In this document: in pieces, positions 8,365-17,318 of the stretch | How positions within the stretch are numbered: the stretch's first letter is position 1 | Layout of the letters: each line of letters opens with the position of its first letter | Program-made: the position numbers and the translations under genes | Origin: an uncultured Oscillospiraceae bacterium | Lineage (GTDB): Bacteria; Bacillota_A; Clostridia; Oscillospirales; Oscillospiraceae | NCBI GenBank assembly: GCA_934561335.1 | Contig: CAKTGD010000004.1 | Location: 1-26,783, forward strand | Length of the DNA: 26,783 bases | Direction of reading: 5' to 3' | Notes under the pieces: generated by a model | The model's input: only the letters and a program-made list of their open reading frames with translations | Told to the model about the DNA's origin: nothing | The model's database searches: none

Positions 8365-8385
8365 TGCGCAAGGGGAGTGGGGACG

Positions 8386-10812
8386 ATGCAGATTGCTAAA
8401 ATCGCCGTGGAAGCCGCGACATACGCTATCGATAAGCCCTACTCCTATCTGGTGCCCTCCGATATGGAGCTTAGCGTGGGATGCCGTGTGCTGGCGCCCT
8501 TCGGCCGGGGAAACCGTACAAGCGAAGGGGTGGTTCTTCGACTGGAGCAGGGAACCCCTGCCGCAGCGCTGAAAACCCTGCGTTTGAATCTGGACGGCGA
8601 ACCGGTGATTACCCGCCGTGAGATCAAGTTGGCACTGTGGATGCGTCAGCGGTATTTCTGCACGTTTTACGATGCCATTCGCACTGTGCTGCCTGCCGCC
8701 GTATGGTATCATTACCGTGAGCAGTGGCGGTTGACGGGCAAGCTTCCTGATGCAGCGCTGCCGCCCCGTGAAGAGGCGGTCTATCAGCTGCTGTTGGACG
8801 GTCCGCAGGAAACGGATACCATACAAAAGGCCTGCGGCGAGCAGGCTCCGGCGCTTCTGCGCAGTCTGGAAAAGCGTGGGCTGGTCTCTCACCAGACACT
8901 CAGCCGACGCAGTGTGCGGGATAAAACGGTGCAGCTGGCCAAGCTGCTGCTTTCCTCGGATGAGGCGCAGCACTGGGCACAGTCCCATCAGTTCACGTCG
9001 CCGCGTATGTGCGATGCGGTTCATTTTTTGCTGCGGCAGGGGGACAGCGCCGTTCACGATCTGTGCTATTTTACCGGTGTTTCCCGCCAGACCGTTACCG
9101 CGCTGGAAAAGCGCGGCATTATCGCTCTGCAAACGCAGGAAGCGTATCGTATTACAGACAGAACATATTCTGTAAAGGCAGAACCCATTACGTTGAACAA
9201 AGAGCAGCAGCAAGCCTATGAAGCAATTTTAAGCCGGGCTGACCGTGGTGAAGGCGGTGTAACGCTGCTGCATGGCGTCACCGGAAGCGGAAAAACACTG
9301 GTGTATATTCGTTTGGCACAGGCGCTGCTTGAGCAGGGAAAATCGGTGATGATCCTTGTCCCTGAGATTGCCCTGACGCCCCAGATGATGGCGCGCTTTA
9401 CTGCCTGCTTTGGGAATCGTGTGGCGCTGCTGCACAGCGGCCTGCGTATGACAGAGCGCTACGACCAGTGGAAGCGGATTCGACGGGGCGAGGCCACCGT
9501 GGTATTGGGCACGCGCAGCGCGGTATTTGCGCCGCTGAATGATCTGGGTTTGATTATTATGGACGAGGAACAGGAGAGCTCCTACGAGTCGGAGCGGGCC
9601 CCCTGTTACCATGCGCGTGATATTGCCAAATACCGCAGCGCAACAGAAGGATGCCATCTGGTGTTGGGGTCCGCCACGCCTACGGTGGAATCGGCATGGT
9701 ACGCCCAACAGGGAGACTATCATCTGGCGCTGCTGCGCCAACGATATAACCGCCAGCAGCTGCCCCATGTTATTATCGCAGATATGCGCCGCGAGCTGCG
9801 GCAGGGGAACCTGACGGCTATCAGCCAGCCCCTCTATCAGGAGCTGAAAGCCAACATAGAGCGGGGAGAGCAGAGCATTCTCTTTCTCAACCGCCGCGGC
9901 AGCAGCCGCCAGCTATTGTGCCCGAATTGCAGCTTTGTTCCCCAGTGTCCCCGATGCAGCGTATACCTTACGTATCACAGCGCCAATGGCCGGCTGATGT
10001 GTCACTATTGCGGCCATTCACAGCCCGCGCCATCTCAGTGCCCAGAGTGTGGAACACCGCTAAGGCACATAGGGTTCGGCACACAGCGGGTAGAAGAGGA
10101 ATTGCATAGCCTGTTTCCGGACACGCCGCTGCTGCGGATGGATGCCGATACGGTAGGCGCGGGGCACGAGGCGATTCTGCGGGAGTTTGATGAAAAGAAG
10201 ATCCCGATTTTGCTCGGAACCCAGATGGTGGCAAAGGGTTTGGATTTTGAAAACGTAACATTGGTCGGCGTTCTGGCGGCAGATCTTTCTTTATTTGTGG
10301 ATCATTACCGTGCCCCTGAGCGAACATTCAGCTTATTGACGCAGGTGGTGGGCCGTGCAGGTCGCGGCAGTAAGGAAGGGCGGGCCGTTATTCAGACCTA
10401 TACGCCGGACAACGATGTGATTCAGGCTGCTGCCGCGCAGGATTATGAGCGGTTTTACCGCAGTGAAATTCGCTTACGGCAGCTGCGGCGTGATCCGCCC
10501 TTTGCCGATCAATTGATGGTCACGGTCTCAGGCCCGGAGGAGTCTGCTGTGCGCCGTGCGATTCATGAGATTGCTGCCAGCCTGATGGTTGCCGCAAAGG
10601 AGCCTGCCTATCAAGGAATGATGGTTCTTGGCCCGGCCCCTGCGCCGGTCGTCAGGCTGAATAACCGCTATCGCTACCGTGTTACGGTGATCGGGCATAA
10701 TGACAAAACACTGCGCAGCCTGTTGTCGTCCTTTATGAAGGAGTTTTCAAAGCGCGGCGAAAACCGCAATATGCAGATATACACAGATTGCAATTTGATG
10801 GATGAGAGGTAA
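8386..10812 (+). CDS. priA: Primosomal protein N' (PriA helicase)
   Basis: An 808-residue 3'-5' superfamily 2 helicase that reloads the replisome at stalled forks. Order: N-terminal DNA-binding domain (1-100); winged-helix region; helicase lobe 1 with Walker A GVTGSGKT (297-304) and DEEQ (393-396); a zinc-binding insert with eight Cys (C512, C515, C521, C524, C539, C542, C552, C555); and lobe 2 with GTQMVAKGLDF and VVGRAGRG. ATG 8386 is chosen over GTG 8377 because AGGGGAG (8371-8377) would overlap the GTG but is well spaced for the ATG. coaBC, usual between rpoZ and priA, is missing here. All catalytic motifs look intact. Confidence 0.96.
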   Translation: MQIAKIAVEAATYAIDKPYSYLVPSDMELSVGCRVLAPFGRGNRTSEGVVLRLEQGTPAAALKTLRLNLDGEPVITRREIKLALWMRQRYFCTFYDAIRTVLPAAVWYHYREQWRLTGKLPDAALPPREEAVYQLLLDGPQETDTIQKACGEQAPALLRSLEKRGLVSHQTLSRRSVRDKTVQLAKLLLSSDEAQHWAQSHQFTSPRMCDAVHFLLRQGDSAVHDLCYFTGVSRQTVTALEKRGIIALQTQEAYRITDRTYSVKAEPITLNKEQQQAYEAILSRADRGEGGVTLLHGVTGSGKTLVYIRLAQALLEQGKSVMILVPEIALTPQMMARFTACFGNRVALLHSGLRMTERYDQWKRIRRGEATVVLGTRSAVFAPLNDLGLIIMDEEQESSYESERAPCYHARDIAKYRSATEGCHLVLGSATPTVESAWYAQQGDYHLALLRQRYNRQQLPHVIIADMRRELRQGNLTAISQPLYQELKANIERGEQSILFLNRRGSSRQLLCPNCSFVPQCPRCSVYLTYHSANGRLMCHYCGHSQPAPSQCPECGTPLRHIGFGTQRVEEELHSLFPDTPLLRMDADTVGAGHEAILREFDEKKIPILLGTQMVAKGLDFENVTLVGVLAADLSLFVDHYRAPERTFSLLTQVVGRAGRGSKEGRAVIQTYTPDNDVIQAAAAQDYERFYRSEIRLRQLRRDPPFADQLMVTVSGPEESAVRRAIHEIAASLMVAAKEPAYQGMMVLGPAPAPVVRLNNRYRYRVTVIGHNDKTLRSLLSSFMKEFSKRGENRNMQIYTDCNLMDER

Positions 10813-10818
10813 GAAAAC

Positions 10819-11343
10819 ATGGCACTTAGGAAAATCGCAGTACAGGGTGAGGAGTGCCTCACAAAGGTGTGCCGCAGCGTGACGGAATTTAACGATCGCC
10901 TGCACACATTACTGGATGACATGGCGGAAACGCTGGAGGATGCCGGCGGCGTGGGCCTTGCCGCTCCGCAGGTGGGGATCCTGCGCCGTGTCTGCATTGT
11001 ATTGAACGAGGATGATGAGATCATCGAGCTGATCAATCCCGAAATTATCTATACGGAGGGTGAGGAAACAGCGCTGGAGGGATGCCTCAGCGTTCCCGGC
11101 AAGTATGGCGAGGTTACCCGTCCCTATCTGGTGCGGGTCAGAGCGCAGGACCGCAACGGCCAGTGGTTTGAAACGGAGGATGAGGGGATCACGGCCCGCT
11201 GCTTCTGCCACGAAATCGAGCACCTGGACGGGCATCTGTTTGTAGAGCATACCGACCGGCTGATGGAGGGCGATGAGCTGCAAAAATGGCTGGCCGACCA
11301 TGCCGATCAGTACGAGATCGAAGAAGAAACCGAGGACGAATAA
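10819..11343 (+). CDS. def: Peptide deformylase
   Basis: A 174-residue metalloenzyme that removes the formyl group from the N-terminal Met of new proteins. The three family motifs are present: GGVGLAAPQVG (43-53), EGCLSVPG with metal ligand C89, and CHEIEHLDG with ligands H131 and H135 and catalytic E132. The C-terminus is acidic (EIEEETEDE). It starts six bases after the priA stop, with GAGAGGTAAG in front, and precedes fmt, which adds the formyl group it removes. Confidence 0.97.
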   Translation: MALRKIAVQGEECLTKVCRSVTEFNDRLHTLLDDMAETLEDAGGVGLAAPQVGILRRVCIVLNEDDEIIELINPEIIYTEGEETALEGCLSVPGKYGEVTRPYLVRVRAQDRNGQWFETEDEGITARCFCHEIEHLDGHLFVEHTDRLMEGDELQKWLADHADQYEIEEETEDE

Positions 11344-11345
11344 TC

Positions 11346-12266
11346 ATGCGGATCTTATTTATGGGCACGCCGGATTTCGCGGTTGCCTCGTTAAAAGCGC
11401 TGGTCGAAGCAGGCCACGATATCTGCGGCGTCTTTACCCAGCCGGATAAGCCGAAAAATCGCGGGCACAAGCTTGCCTTCTCACCTGTAAAGGAATATGC
11501 ATTGACGCAGAATCTGCCGGTATTCCAGCCGCTGAAGCTACGTGACGGCACCGCCTTGGCACTGGTGCGGGAGCTGGCGCCCGAGTTGATCGTGGTGGCC
11601 GCCTATGGACGCATTCTGCCGGAGGAAATTCTGAACGCACCGACCTACGGCGCGATCAATGTCCATTCCTCCATTTTACCTAAATACCGCGGCTCCGCCC
11701 CCATCAACTGGGCCATTCTGAACGGTGAAAAGGTAACGGGCGTCACCATTATGTATATGGCTGCCGAGCTGGACGCAGGAGATATTATCCGCGTGGCCGA
11801 AACGCCTATCGATCCGAACGAGGATGCCCAGACACTGACGCAGCGCTTGGCGCTGCTGGGTGCCGATGCTTTGGTGCAAACGGTCAGCGACCTGCAAAGC
11901 GGCGCTGCCACGCGCACGCAGCAGGATCACGCGCAATTCACCTATGCGCCTATGTTGGATAAGTCCCTCAGCCCGATGGACTTTTCCAAACCGGCACAGC
12001 AGCTGCACGATCAGGTGCGCGGTCTGATCCCCTGGCCTTGCGCCACGATGATGCTGGGCGGCAGCACGGTCAAGGTATACCGCACTGCCGTTGGCGGCGG
12101 TACGGCCTCCGCGCCCGGAACTGTTGTGCAGGCGGATAAAAAAGGGCTTGCCATCGCCTGCGGTGATGGCAGCGTGCTGGAGATTCTGGAGTTACAGCCT
12201 CAGGGCGGCAAGCGGATGACCGCCGCCGCCTATCTGGCCGGACATCCGATAAAGGCGTGCCTATGA
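11346..12266 (+). CDS. fmt: Methionyl-tRNA formyltransferase
   Basis: A 306-residue enzyme that formylates initiator Met-tRNA with 10-formyl-THF. MRILFMGTPDFAV begins the Rossmann-like domain. Catalytic N105, H107 and D143 lie in INVHSSILPKYRGSAPIN and AELDAGDI, matching E. coli N106, H108 and D144. An OB-like C-terminal tRNA-binding domain follows. ATG 11346 sits two bases after the def stop. A longer in-frame extension to 11286 would overlap def and is not credible. Its TGA overlaps the rsmB ATG (ATGA). Length is slightly under the usual 310-315. Confidence 0.96.
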   Translation: MRILFMGTPDFAVASLKALVEAGHDICGVFTQPDKPKNRGHKLAFSPVKEYALTQNLPVFQPLKLRDGTALALVRELAPELIVVAAYGRILPEEILNAPTYGAINVHSSILPKYRGSAPINWAILNGEKVTGVTIMYMAAELDAGDIIRVAETPIDPNEDAQTLTQRLALLGADALVQTVSDLQSGAATRTQQDHAQFTYAPMLDKSLSPMDFSKPAQQLHDQVRGLIPWPCATMMLGGSTVKVYRTAVGGGTASAPGTVVQADKKGLAIACGDGSVLEILELQPQGGKRMTAAAYLAGHPIKACL

Positions 12267-13603
12267 GCGGGAATCAGAAAGGGAATGCACGCGATACAGC
12301 GCTGGAGGTTCTGATGCGGATCTCCGCAGCCAATGCGTGGTCCGATGGCAGCCTCAAGCGCACCATCGCCAAAAACGGTTTGGACAGCCGTGATGCGGCG
12401 CTGGCCAGCCGGATCGCTTACGGTGTGATCCAGAACCGCATGTATCTGGATTACTACATCAGTCTCTGGTGTACCCAGAAGGCGGAGAGGCTGGAGCCGC
12501 TGATCCTGAATATCCTGCGGATCGGCGCCTATCAGATACTGTTTATGGATAAGATTCCCCACCGTGCCGCAGTCAACGAGGCGGTGGAGATGACAAAGCG
12601 TCACGGTCGGCCCCGCGCCGCCGGTATGGTCAATGCCGTGCTTCGCAAATTTGTGAACAACTGGCTGGATATGCCGGAGCTGCCGAAGGGGAGCACGGCG
12701 GACTATCTGTCGCTGCGATACAGCCATCCCAAGTGGTTGGTTTCGCGTTTGATCGACATCCTTGGGGCGGAGGAAGCGGAGCAATATCTGCGCTGCAACA
12801 ATGAAATCGTGCCCACCACCATACAAACCAATACCATGAAGATAAGTCCGGAGGCGCTGGAAAAAGAACTGCACACGGCAGGTATCAGTGTTGCGCCCCA
12901 TCCTTGGATGCCCGGCTGCTTTGAAATCAGCGGTACCGGTGATCTGGAGGAATTACGCGCTTTTCGCAATGGGCTCTTTACCGTGCAGGATGCTGCCGCC
13001 CGTCTGGTGGCCACCGTTGCCGCGCCGCAGGAGACTGACCGCGTGCTGGATGTCTGCGCGGCGCCGGGCGGCAAGTCTTTCGCGCTGGCCATTGACATGC
13101 ATGACCGCGGGGATATCCTGTCCTGTGATGTCCATCCCCACAAGCTGAAGCTGATTGAAAAAGGTGCGGCACGTCTCGGCCTTCAATCGATCCGAACCGC
13201 GCTGGCCGATGGCCGCGAGCGCCATGAGGCATGGATCGCGCAGGCGGATCTGGTGGTGGCGGATGTGCCCTGCTCGGGGCTGGGAATCATCCGTAAGAAG
13301 CCGGATATCCGCTACAAAAGTCCGAAGGAGTTGGCGCGGCTGCCACAGGAGCAGCGGGCGATTCTGGAAAATGCCGCCAGCTATGTTCGCCCCGGCGGCA
13401 CACTGGTTTATTCCACCTGCACCGTGCTGCCGGAGGAAAATCAGGAGGTCATTACATGGTTCCTGCGGGTACATCCTGATTTCCGGCTGACACCTTTCGT
13501 ACTGCCCACCCCCATTGGCGGGTGTGACGGTCATCTGACGCTGTGGCCCCAGCGCTGGGGAACAGACGGCTTTTATATTTGCCGAATGCAAAAGCAGGAG
13601 TAA
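12263..13603 (+). CDS. rsmB: 16S rRNA (cytosine-967-C5)-methyltransferase RsmB
   Basis: A 446-residue SAM-dependent methyltransferase acting on C967 of 16S rRNA. An N-terminal NusB-like helical domain (about 5-135, with HRAAVNEAVEMTK) is followed by the catalytic domain. That carries the SAM motif CAAPGGK (265-271) and the two RNA m5C cysteines, C337 in DVPCSGLG and C386 in VYSTCTV. ATG 12263 overlaps the fmt stop; GTG 12257 would add only two residues. rlmN follows after four bases. Confidence 0.95.
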   Translation: MSGNQKGNARDTALEVLMRISAANAWSDGSLKRTIAKNGLDSRDAALASRIAYGVIQNRMYLDYYISLWCTQKAERLEPLILNILRIGAYQILFMDKIPHRAAVNEAVEMTKRHGRPRAAGMVNAVLRKFVNNWLDMPELPKGSTADYLSLRYSHPKWLVSRLIDILGAEEAEQYLRCNNEIVPTTIQTNTMKISPEALEKELHTAGISVAPHPWMPGCFEISGTGDLEELRAFRNGLFTVQDAAARLVATVAAPQETDRVLDVCAAPGGKSFALAIDMHDRGDILSCDVHPHKLKLIEKGAARLGLQSIRTALADGRERHEAWIAQADLVVADVPCSGLGIIRKKPDIRYKSPKELARLPQEQRAILENAASYVRPGGTLVYSTCTVLPEENQEVITWFLRVHPDFRLTPFVLPTPIGGCDGHLTLWPQRWGTDGFYICRMQKQE

Positions 13604-13607
13604 GGCT

Positions 13608-14636
13608 ATGACCGATATCAAATCTTTGAATCTTCAGGAGATCACACAACTTCTGCTGGAGATGGGCGAGCCGTCTTTCCGCGGAAAGCAGGTGTTCACA
13701 TGGCTTCACCGAGGCGTGAGGTCGTTTGAGGAGATGAGCAATCTCAGTAAGCCTCTGCGTCAGAAGCTGGAACAGCAGTGTGTGATTACCGCTCCCACTG
13801 TGGAGCGTAAGCAGGTCTCCCGGCATGACGGTACGGTTAAATATCTTTGGCGACTGGGTGACGGCAACTGTATTGAGACGGTACTTATGCGCTACCACCA
13901 TGGCAACACTGTGTGCATCTCCTCGCAGGTGGGATGCCGCATGGGCTGTGCATTTTGCGCCAGCACAATAGCTGGCAAGGTGAGGGACTTAACACCATCT
14001 GAAATACTCGATCAGGTGCTCTTTACCCAGCTTGACAGCGGGCTGCCCATTTCCAATATTGTTTTGATGGGGATCGGAGAACCGCTGGATAACAAAGAAA
14101 ATGTACTGAAGTTTCTTGAGCTGGTCAATAGTACAGACGGATTACATATCGGTATGCGTCATATCAGCCTGTCCACCTGCGGTATCGTGCCCCAGATTGA
14201 CGCGCTGGCAGAGCTGAACCTACAGTTGACGCTGTCGGTTTCCCTTCACGCGCCGGACAGTGAGACCCGCTCGAAAATAATGCCGGTGAACCGGGCATAT
14301 GATGTAGAGGAGCTGTTTGCGGCCTGCCATCGATATTTTGATAAAACCGGCCGCCGTATCAGCTTTGAATATGCAATGATCGATGGGGTCAACGATCATG
14401 ATTGGCAGGCCGATCTGATTGCCCAGCGTATCAAGGGGATGCCCGGCCATGTGAATCTGATCCCGCTGAACGAAGTGGTGGAAAGTCCCTTCAAGCCCAG
14501 CCGCCGCACAGCGGCTTTTCAAAAGCGGCTGGAATCGCATGGGATCACTGCCACGGTGCGCCGTAGTCTCGGCGGTGATATTGACGCATCCTGCGGCCAA
14601 CTGCGCCGCAAGGCCATGGAGGAGGGAAGAGCATGA
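13608..14636 (+). CDS. rlmN: Dual-specificity 23S rRNA/tRNA adenine C2-methyltransferase RlmN
   Basis: A 342-residue radical SAM enzyme methylating C2 of A2503 in 23S rRNA, and A37 of some tRNAs in E. coli. Cluster cysteines are C110, C114 and C117 (GCRMGCAFC). The two mechanistic cysteines are present: C103 (seven residues before the cluster, as C118 in E. coli) and C329 in GGDIDASCGQL (compare C355). MGIGEPLDN is the SAM/GE motif. GGAGTAAGG in the rsmB 3' end provides the ribosome site. Its TGA overlaps the next ATG (ATGA). Not Cfr, given the synteny and normal RlmN features. Confidence 0.96.
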   Translation: MTDIKSLNLQEITQLLLEMGEPSFRGKQVFTWLHRGVRSFEEMSNLSKPLRQKLEQQCVITAPTVERKQVSRHDGTVKYLWRLGDGNCIETVLMRYHHGNTVCISSQVGCRMGCAFCASTIAGKVRDLTPSEILDQVLFTQLDSGLPISNIVLMGIGEPLDNKENVLKFLELVNSTDGLHIGMRHISLSTCGIVPQIDALAELNLQLTLSVSLHAPDSETRSKIMPVNRAYDVEELFAACHRYFDKTGRRISFEYAMIDGVNDHDWQADLIAQRIKGMPGHVNLIPLNEVVESPFKPSRRTAAFQKRLESHGITATVRRSLGGDIDASCGQLRRKAMEEGRA

Positions 14637-15364
14637 GGATCTGGGGGATTACCGACACAGGCCTTGTGCGCCGCGAGAATCAGGACGCCTATGCTACCGC
14701 CGTAATTGCGGATTGCACGGTGGCGGTGGTCTGTGACGGAATGGGCGGCACCAATGGCGGCCATACTGCCAGTACGGTGGCCGTGGAAACGCTTTTGCGG
14801 CAGCTGCGTGCCGCGCTGCGCCCCGGCATGAGCTGGCCGCATATCCGGAAAGAAACGCTGCGTGGCATTGCGCAGGCCAATCAGGCCATCCGTGCCATAG
14901 CCGATGCGGATGAAACGCTTTCTCATATGGGCACGACATTGGTTTGCGCCGTTTGCCGTGATGCCGAGGCCATGGTATTCAATGTGGGAGACAGCCGCTG
15001 CTATTTCATTGACAGCGAGGGGATCCGGCAGGTAACGCGGGATCACTCTGTGGTGGAAAATATGGTGGAGCGTGGGGATATTACACAAGCGCAGGCCCGC
15101 CGTCATCCCAGCCGCAATCTGATTACCCGCGCACTCGGTCCGGATGCCGATGTGGAAACGGACTGCTTTTCGGTTTCCTGGCAGCAGGGTGATTTTCTGC
15201 TGCTGTGTACGGATGGGCTGGTCAATACGGTCAGCGATCAGGAAATGCTGTTTGAGGTCATGCACGAAAGTGATCTGGATGGCTGTCTTGACCGGCTGAT
15301 GGCCGCAGCAAAAGAGCAGGGAGCGCCGGATAACGTTACGGTCGTTCTGCTGCAAAACTTATGA
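14633..15364 (+). CDS. PP2C-type Ser/Thr protein phosphatase (Stp/PrpC)
   Basis: A 243-residue PPM-family phosphatase that reverses phosphorylation by the adjacent PASTA kinase. Metal-site motifs: DTGLVRRENQDAY (8-20), VCDGMGG with D35, GDSRCYFI, the TRDHS loop, LCTDGL, and the terminal PDNVTVVLL. It overlaps rlmN by four bases and precedes the kinase by 16 bases. This phosphatase-kinase-rsgA order is standard for Gram-positive bacteria. Names in use include stp and prpC. Confidence 0.95.
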   Translation: MRIWGITDTGLVRRENQDAYATAVIADCTVAVVCDGMGGTNGGHTASTVAVETLLRQLRAALRPGMSWPHIRKETLRGIAQANQAIRAIADADETLSHMGTTLVCAVCRDAEAMVFNVGDSRCYFIDSEGIRQVTRDHSVVENMVERGDITQAQARRHPSRNLITRALGPDADVETDCFSVSWQQGDFLLLCTDGLVNTVSDQEMLFEVMHESDLDGCLDRLMAAAKEQGAPDNVTVVLLQNL

Positions 15365-15380
15365 AAGGAGATGACCGCAG

Positions 15381-17318
15381 ATGGATCAGTACATTGGAAA
15401 AATGCTGGATAACCGCTATGAACTGCTGGAATTGATCGGTTCAGGCGGCATGGCCAATGTGTATAAGGCCAAGTGTCATCGCCTGAATCGGCTTGTGGCC
15501 ATTAAAATCCTGAAAAGCGATCTGGCGGAGAATGCAGAGTTCCGCCGCCGCTTCCGGGACGAGTCTCTGGCGGTTGCCCAGCTGAGTCATGCCAATATCG
15601 TCTCAATCTATGATGTTTCCAGCTCCCATGGTATTGATTATATCGTCATGGAGCTGATTGATGGCATTACCCTCAAGCAATATATGGAGCGCCGCGGCCA
15701 TATGGACTGGCGGGAGGCGCTGCATTTTATTACGCAGATCATGCGCGGGCTCAGCCATGCCCACAGCCGCGGCATTATTCACCGCGACATCAAGCCGCAG
15801 AATATTATGGTGCTGCGAGATGGCAGCGTGAAGGTCGCCGATTTCGGAATCGCCTGTCTGGCTGACGCGCATCAGACGCTGGCACAGGAGGCGCTGGGCA
15901 GCGTTCATTACATCTCCCCGGAACAGGCAAAGGGTGAACGCCTGGATGCGCGCAGCGACATTTATAGCGCCGGCGTGGTGCTCTACGAGATGCTGACCGG
16001 CCGTTTGCCTTTTGAGGGAGATAGTGCCGTTTCCGTTGCCATTCAGCACCTCAGCAGCGTTCCGCTGAATCCACGGGAGATTGATCCTGAGATTCCGGAG
16101 GCGCTGGAGCTGATCTGCATGAAGGCCATGAACCCGGATCTGAACAAGCGTTACCAGAGTGCGGACGCCATGCTGGCGGATCTGGAAAAGTTCCGCAAGG
16201 ACCCTTCTGTGGATATGGAGTATATCCGCACCGAGCTGTCTGCCGGAGTGGACAGCCAGCCTACAAGCCAGCTGCCTGTGCAGCAGGTGTCTGCCGCTGT
16301 GAAAAAGCGTCAGACAGAGACGGAAGATGAACCGCATGAACCGTCGTTCGTTGCATTTTTCCGCAACAATAAGCGTCTGGCCGGACTTCTTGTGGCGGCG
16401 GTGGCGCTGATCGTCGTTATTTTTGCAGCAATTTTCACCGAATTTGGCGGTGGCGGCAGCAAGAACAAGGCCCACAAGGTGCCTAATATCCTGGGTTATA
16501 CGGTGGAAGAGGCCAACGCACTGGATACCGTTAAGGATATTTTTACCATTGAAGTTGTCGGCACGATGAGCGACAGCAATTACCAGCCCGGTCAGATTGT
16601 GCAGCAGGATCCTGCCGCCGATGCGGAACGCCGCAGCAATCTGGTGATTCAGGTTTATGTCTGTGCAGAGCGGCAGGAGGTTACCATGCCGGATCTGCTG
16701 GGGAACGTGTACCAGACGGCGAAAATCAAGCTTCAGCAGTATGATCTGAACCTGAACGTGATGCGGGAAGAGGCCTTTTCCGATGAGTATCCGGTGGGAC
16801 AAATCATGGAAACCCAGCCAAAGCTGGGAACCGTGCTGCAAAAGGGCGATACCGTCACACTGATCGTCAGTAAGGGTGCAGAAAAGATCACCGTCCCCAC
16901 CTTTGTGGGTATGAGCTATGAGCGCGCCAAAAATGAGGCAGAGAAGCTGGGCCTCAAGGTAGGTTCGCCGGAATACCGCTACTATGATCCCACCGCCAAC
17001 GAGGGCGATGTGGTTGAGCAGAGTATCCTGAACGGCACAACGGTGCAGGGCGGCACGGAGATCGTTTTCACCGTCTATGGAACCATGGCCAACGAAATGC
17101 GTAGCGTGCGAGTGGAGTTCCTGATTCCGGATGAATTCAGTGAAGAGGATACGATCCGCGTGGAGTTCGTCATGGATGATCAGGTGGTTGACACAAAGAT
17201 ATTCAGCGGCTCAGACGCGGCGGTTGCCTATGATTTTGAAGGCAAGTCCGGCACGGCCTCCACGGTGTTTGCCCGCATTAACGGAATAGCGACTGATTCG
17301 CAGGTGATCAGCTTTTGA
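15381..17318 (+). CDS. prkC: PASTA-domain Ser/Thr protein kinase (PrkC/StkP/PknB type)
   Basis: A 645-residue Hanks-type membrane kinase that senses peptidoglycan or lipid II and regulates growth, division and germination. Kinase domain about 13-270: glycine loop IGSGGMANVY, K42, HRDIKPQN (catalytic D136), DFG 154-156, and activation loop to SPEQ. A juxtamembrane linker (280-330) leads to one membrane helix (about 333-352) and three PASTA domains (about 366-429, 432-498, 501-567). The final 75 residues form an extra beta-rich domain, also seen in some Clostridia kinases. AAAGGAGATGA is the ribosome site. The TGA overlaps the rsgA TTG start. The number of PASTA units is read by eye. Confidence 0.95.
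   Translation: MDQYIGKMLDNRYELLELIGSGGMANVYKAKCHRLNRLVAIKILKSDLAENAEFRRRFRDESLAVAQLSHANIVSIYDVSSSHGIDYIVMELIDGITLKQYMERRGHMDWREALHFITQIMRGLSHAHSRGIIHRDIKPQNIMVLRDGSVKVADFGIACLADAHQTLAQEALGSVHYISPEQAKGERLDARSDIYSAGVVLYEMLTGRLPFEGDSAVSVAIQHLSSVPLNPREIDPEIPEALELICMKAMNPDLNKRYQSADAMLADLEKFRKDPSVDMEYIRTELSAGVDSQPTSQLPVQQVSAAVKKRQTETEDEPHEPSFVAFFRNNKRLAGLLVAAVALIVVIFAAIFTEFGGGGSKNKAHKVPNILGYTVEEANALDTVKDIFTIEVVGTMSDSNYQPGQIVQQDPAADAERRSNLVIQVYVCAERQEVTMPDLLGNVYQTAKIKLQQYDLNLNVMREEAFSDEYPVGQIMETQPKLGTVLQKGDTVTLIVSKGAEKITVPTFVGMSYERAKNEAEKLGLKVGSPEYRYYDPTANEGDVVEQSILNGTTVQGGTEIVFTVYGTMANEMRSVRVEFLIPDEFSEEDTIRVEFVMDDQVVDTKIFSGSDAAVAYDFEGKSGTASTVFARINGIATDSQVISF

Noticed and set aside
7390..9213. Open frame of 607 codons on the - strand
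   Set aside because: It lies antisense to gmk, rpoZ and priA, all recognised on the + strand; the antisense translation is rich in His, Arg and Cys, and I recognised no domain in it.
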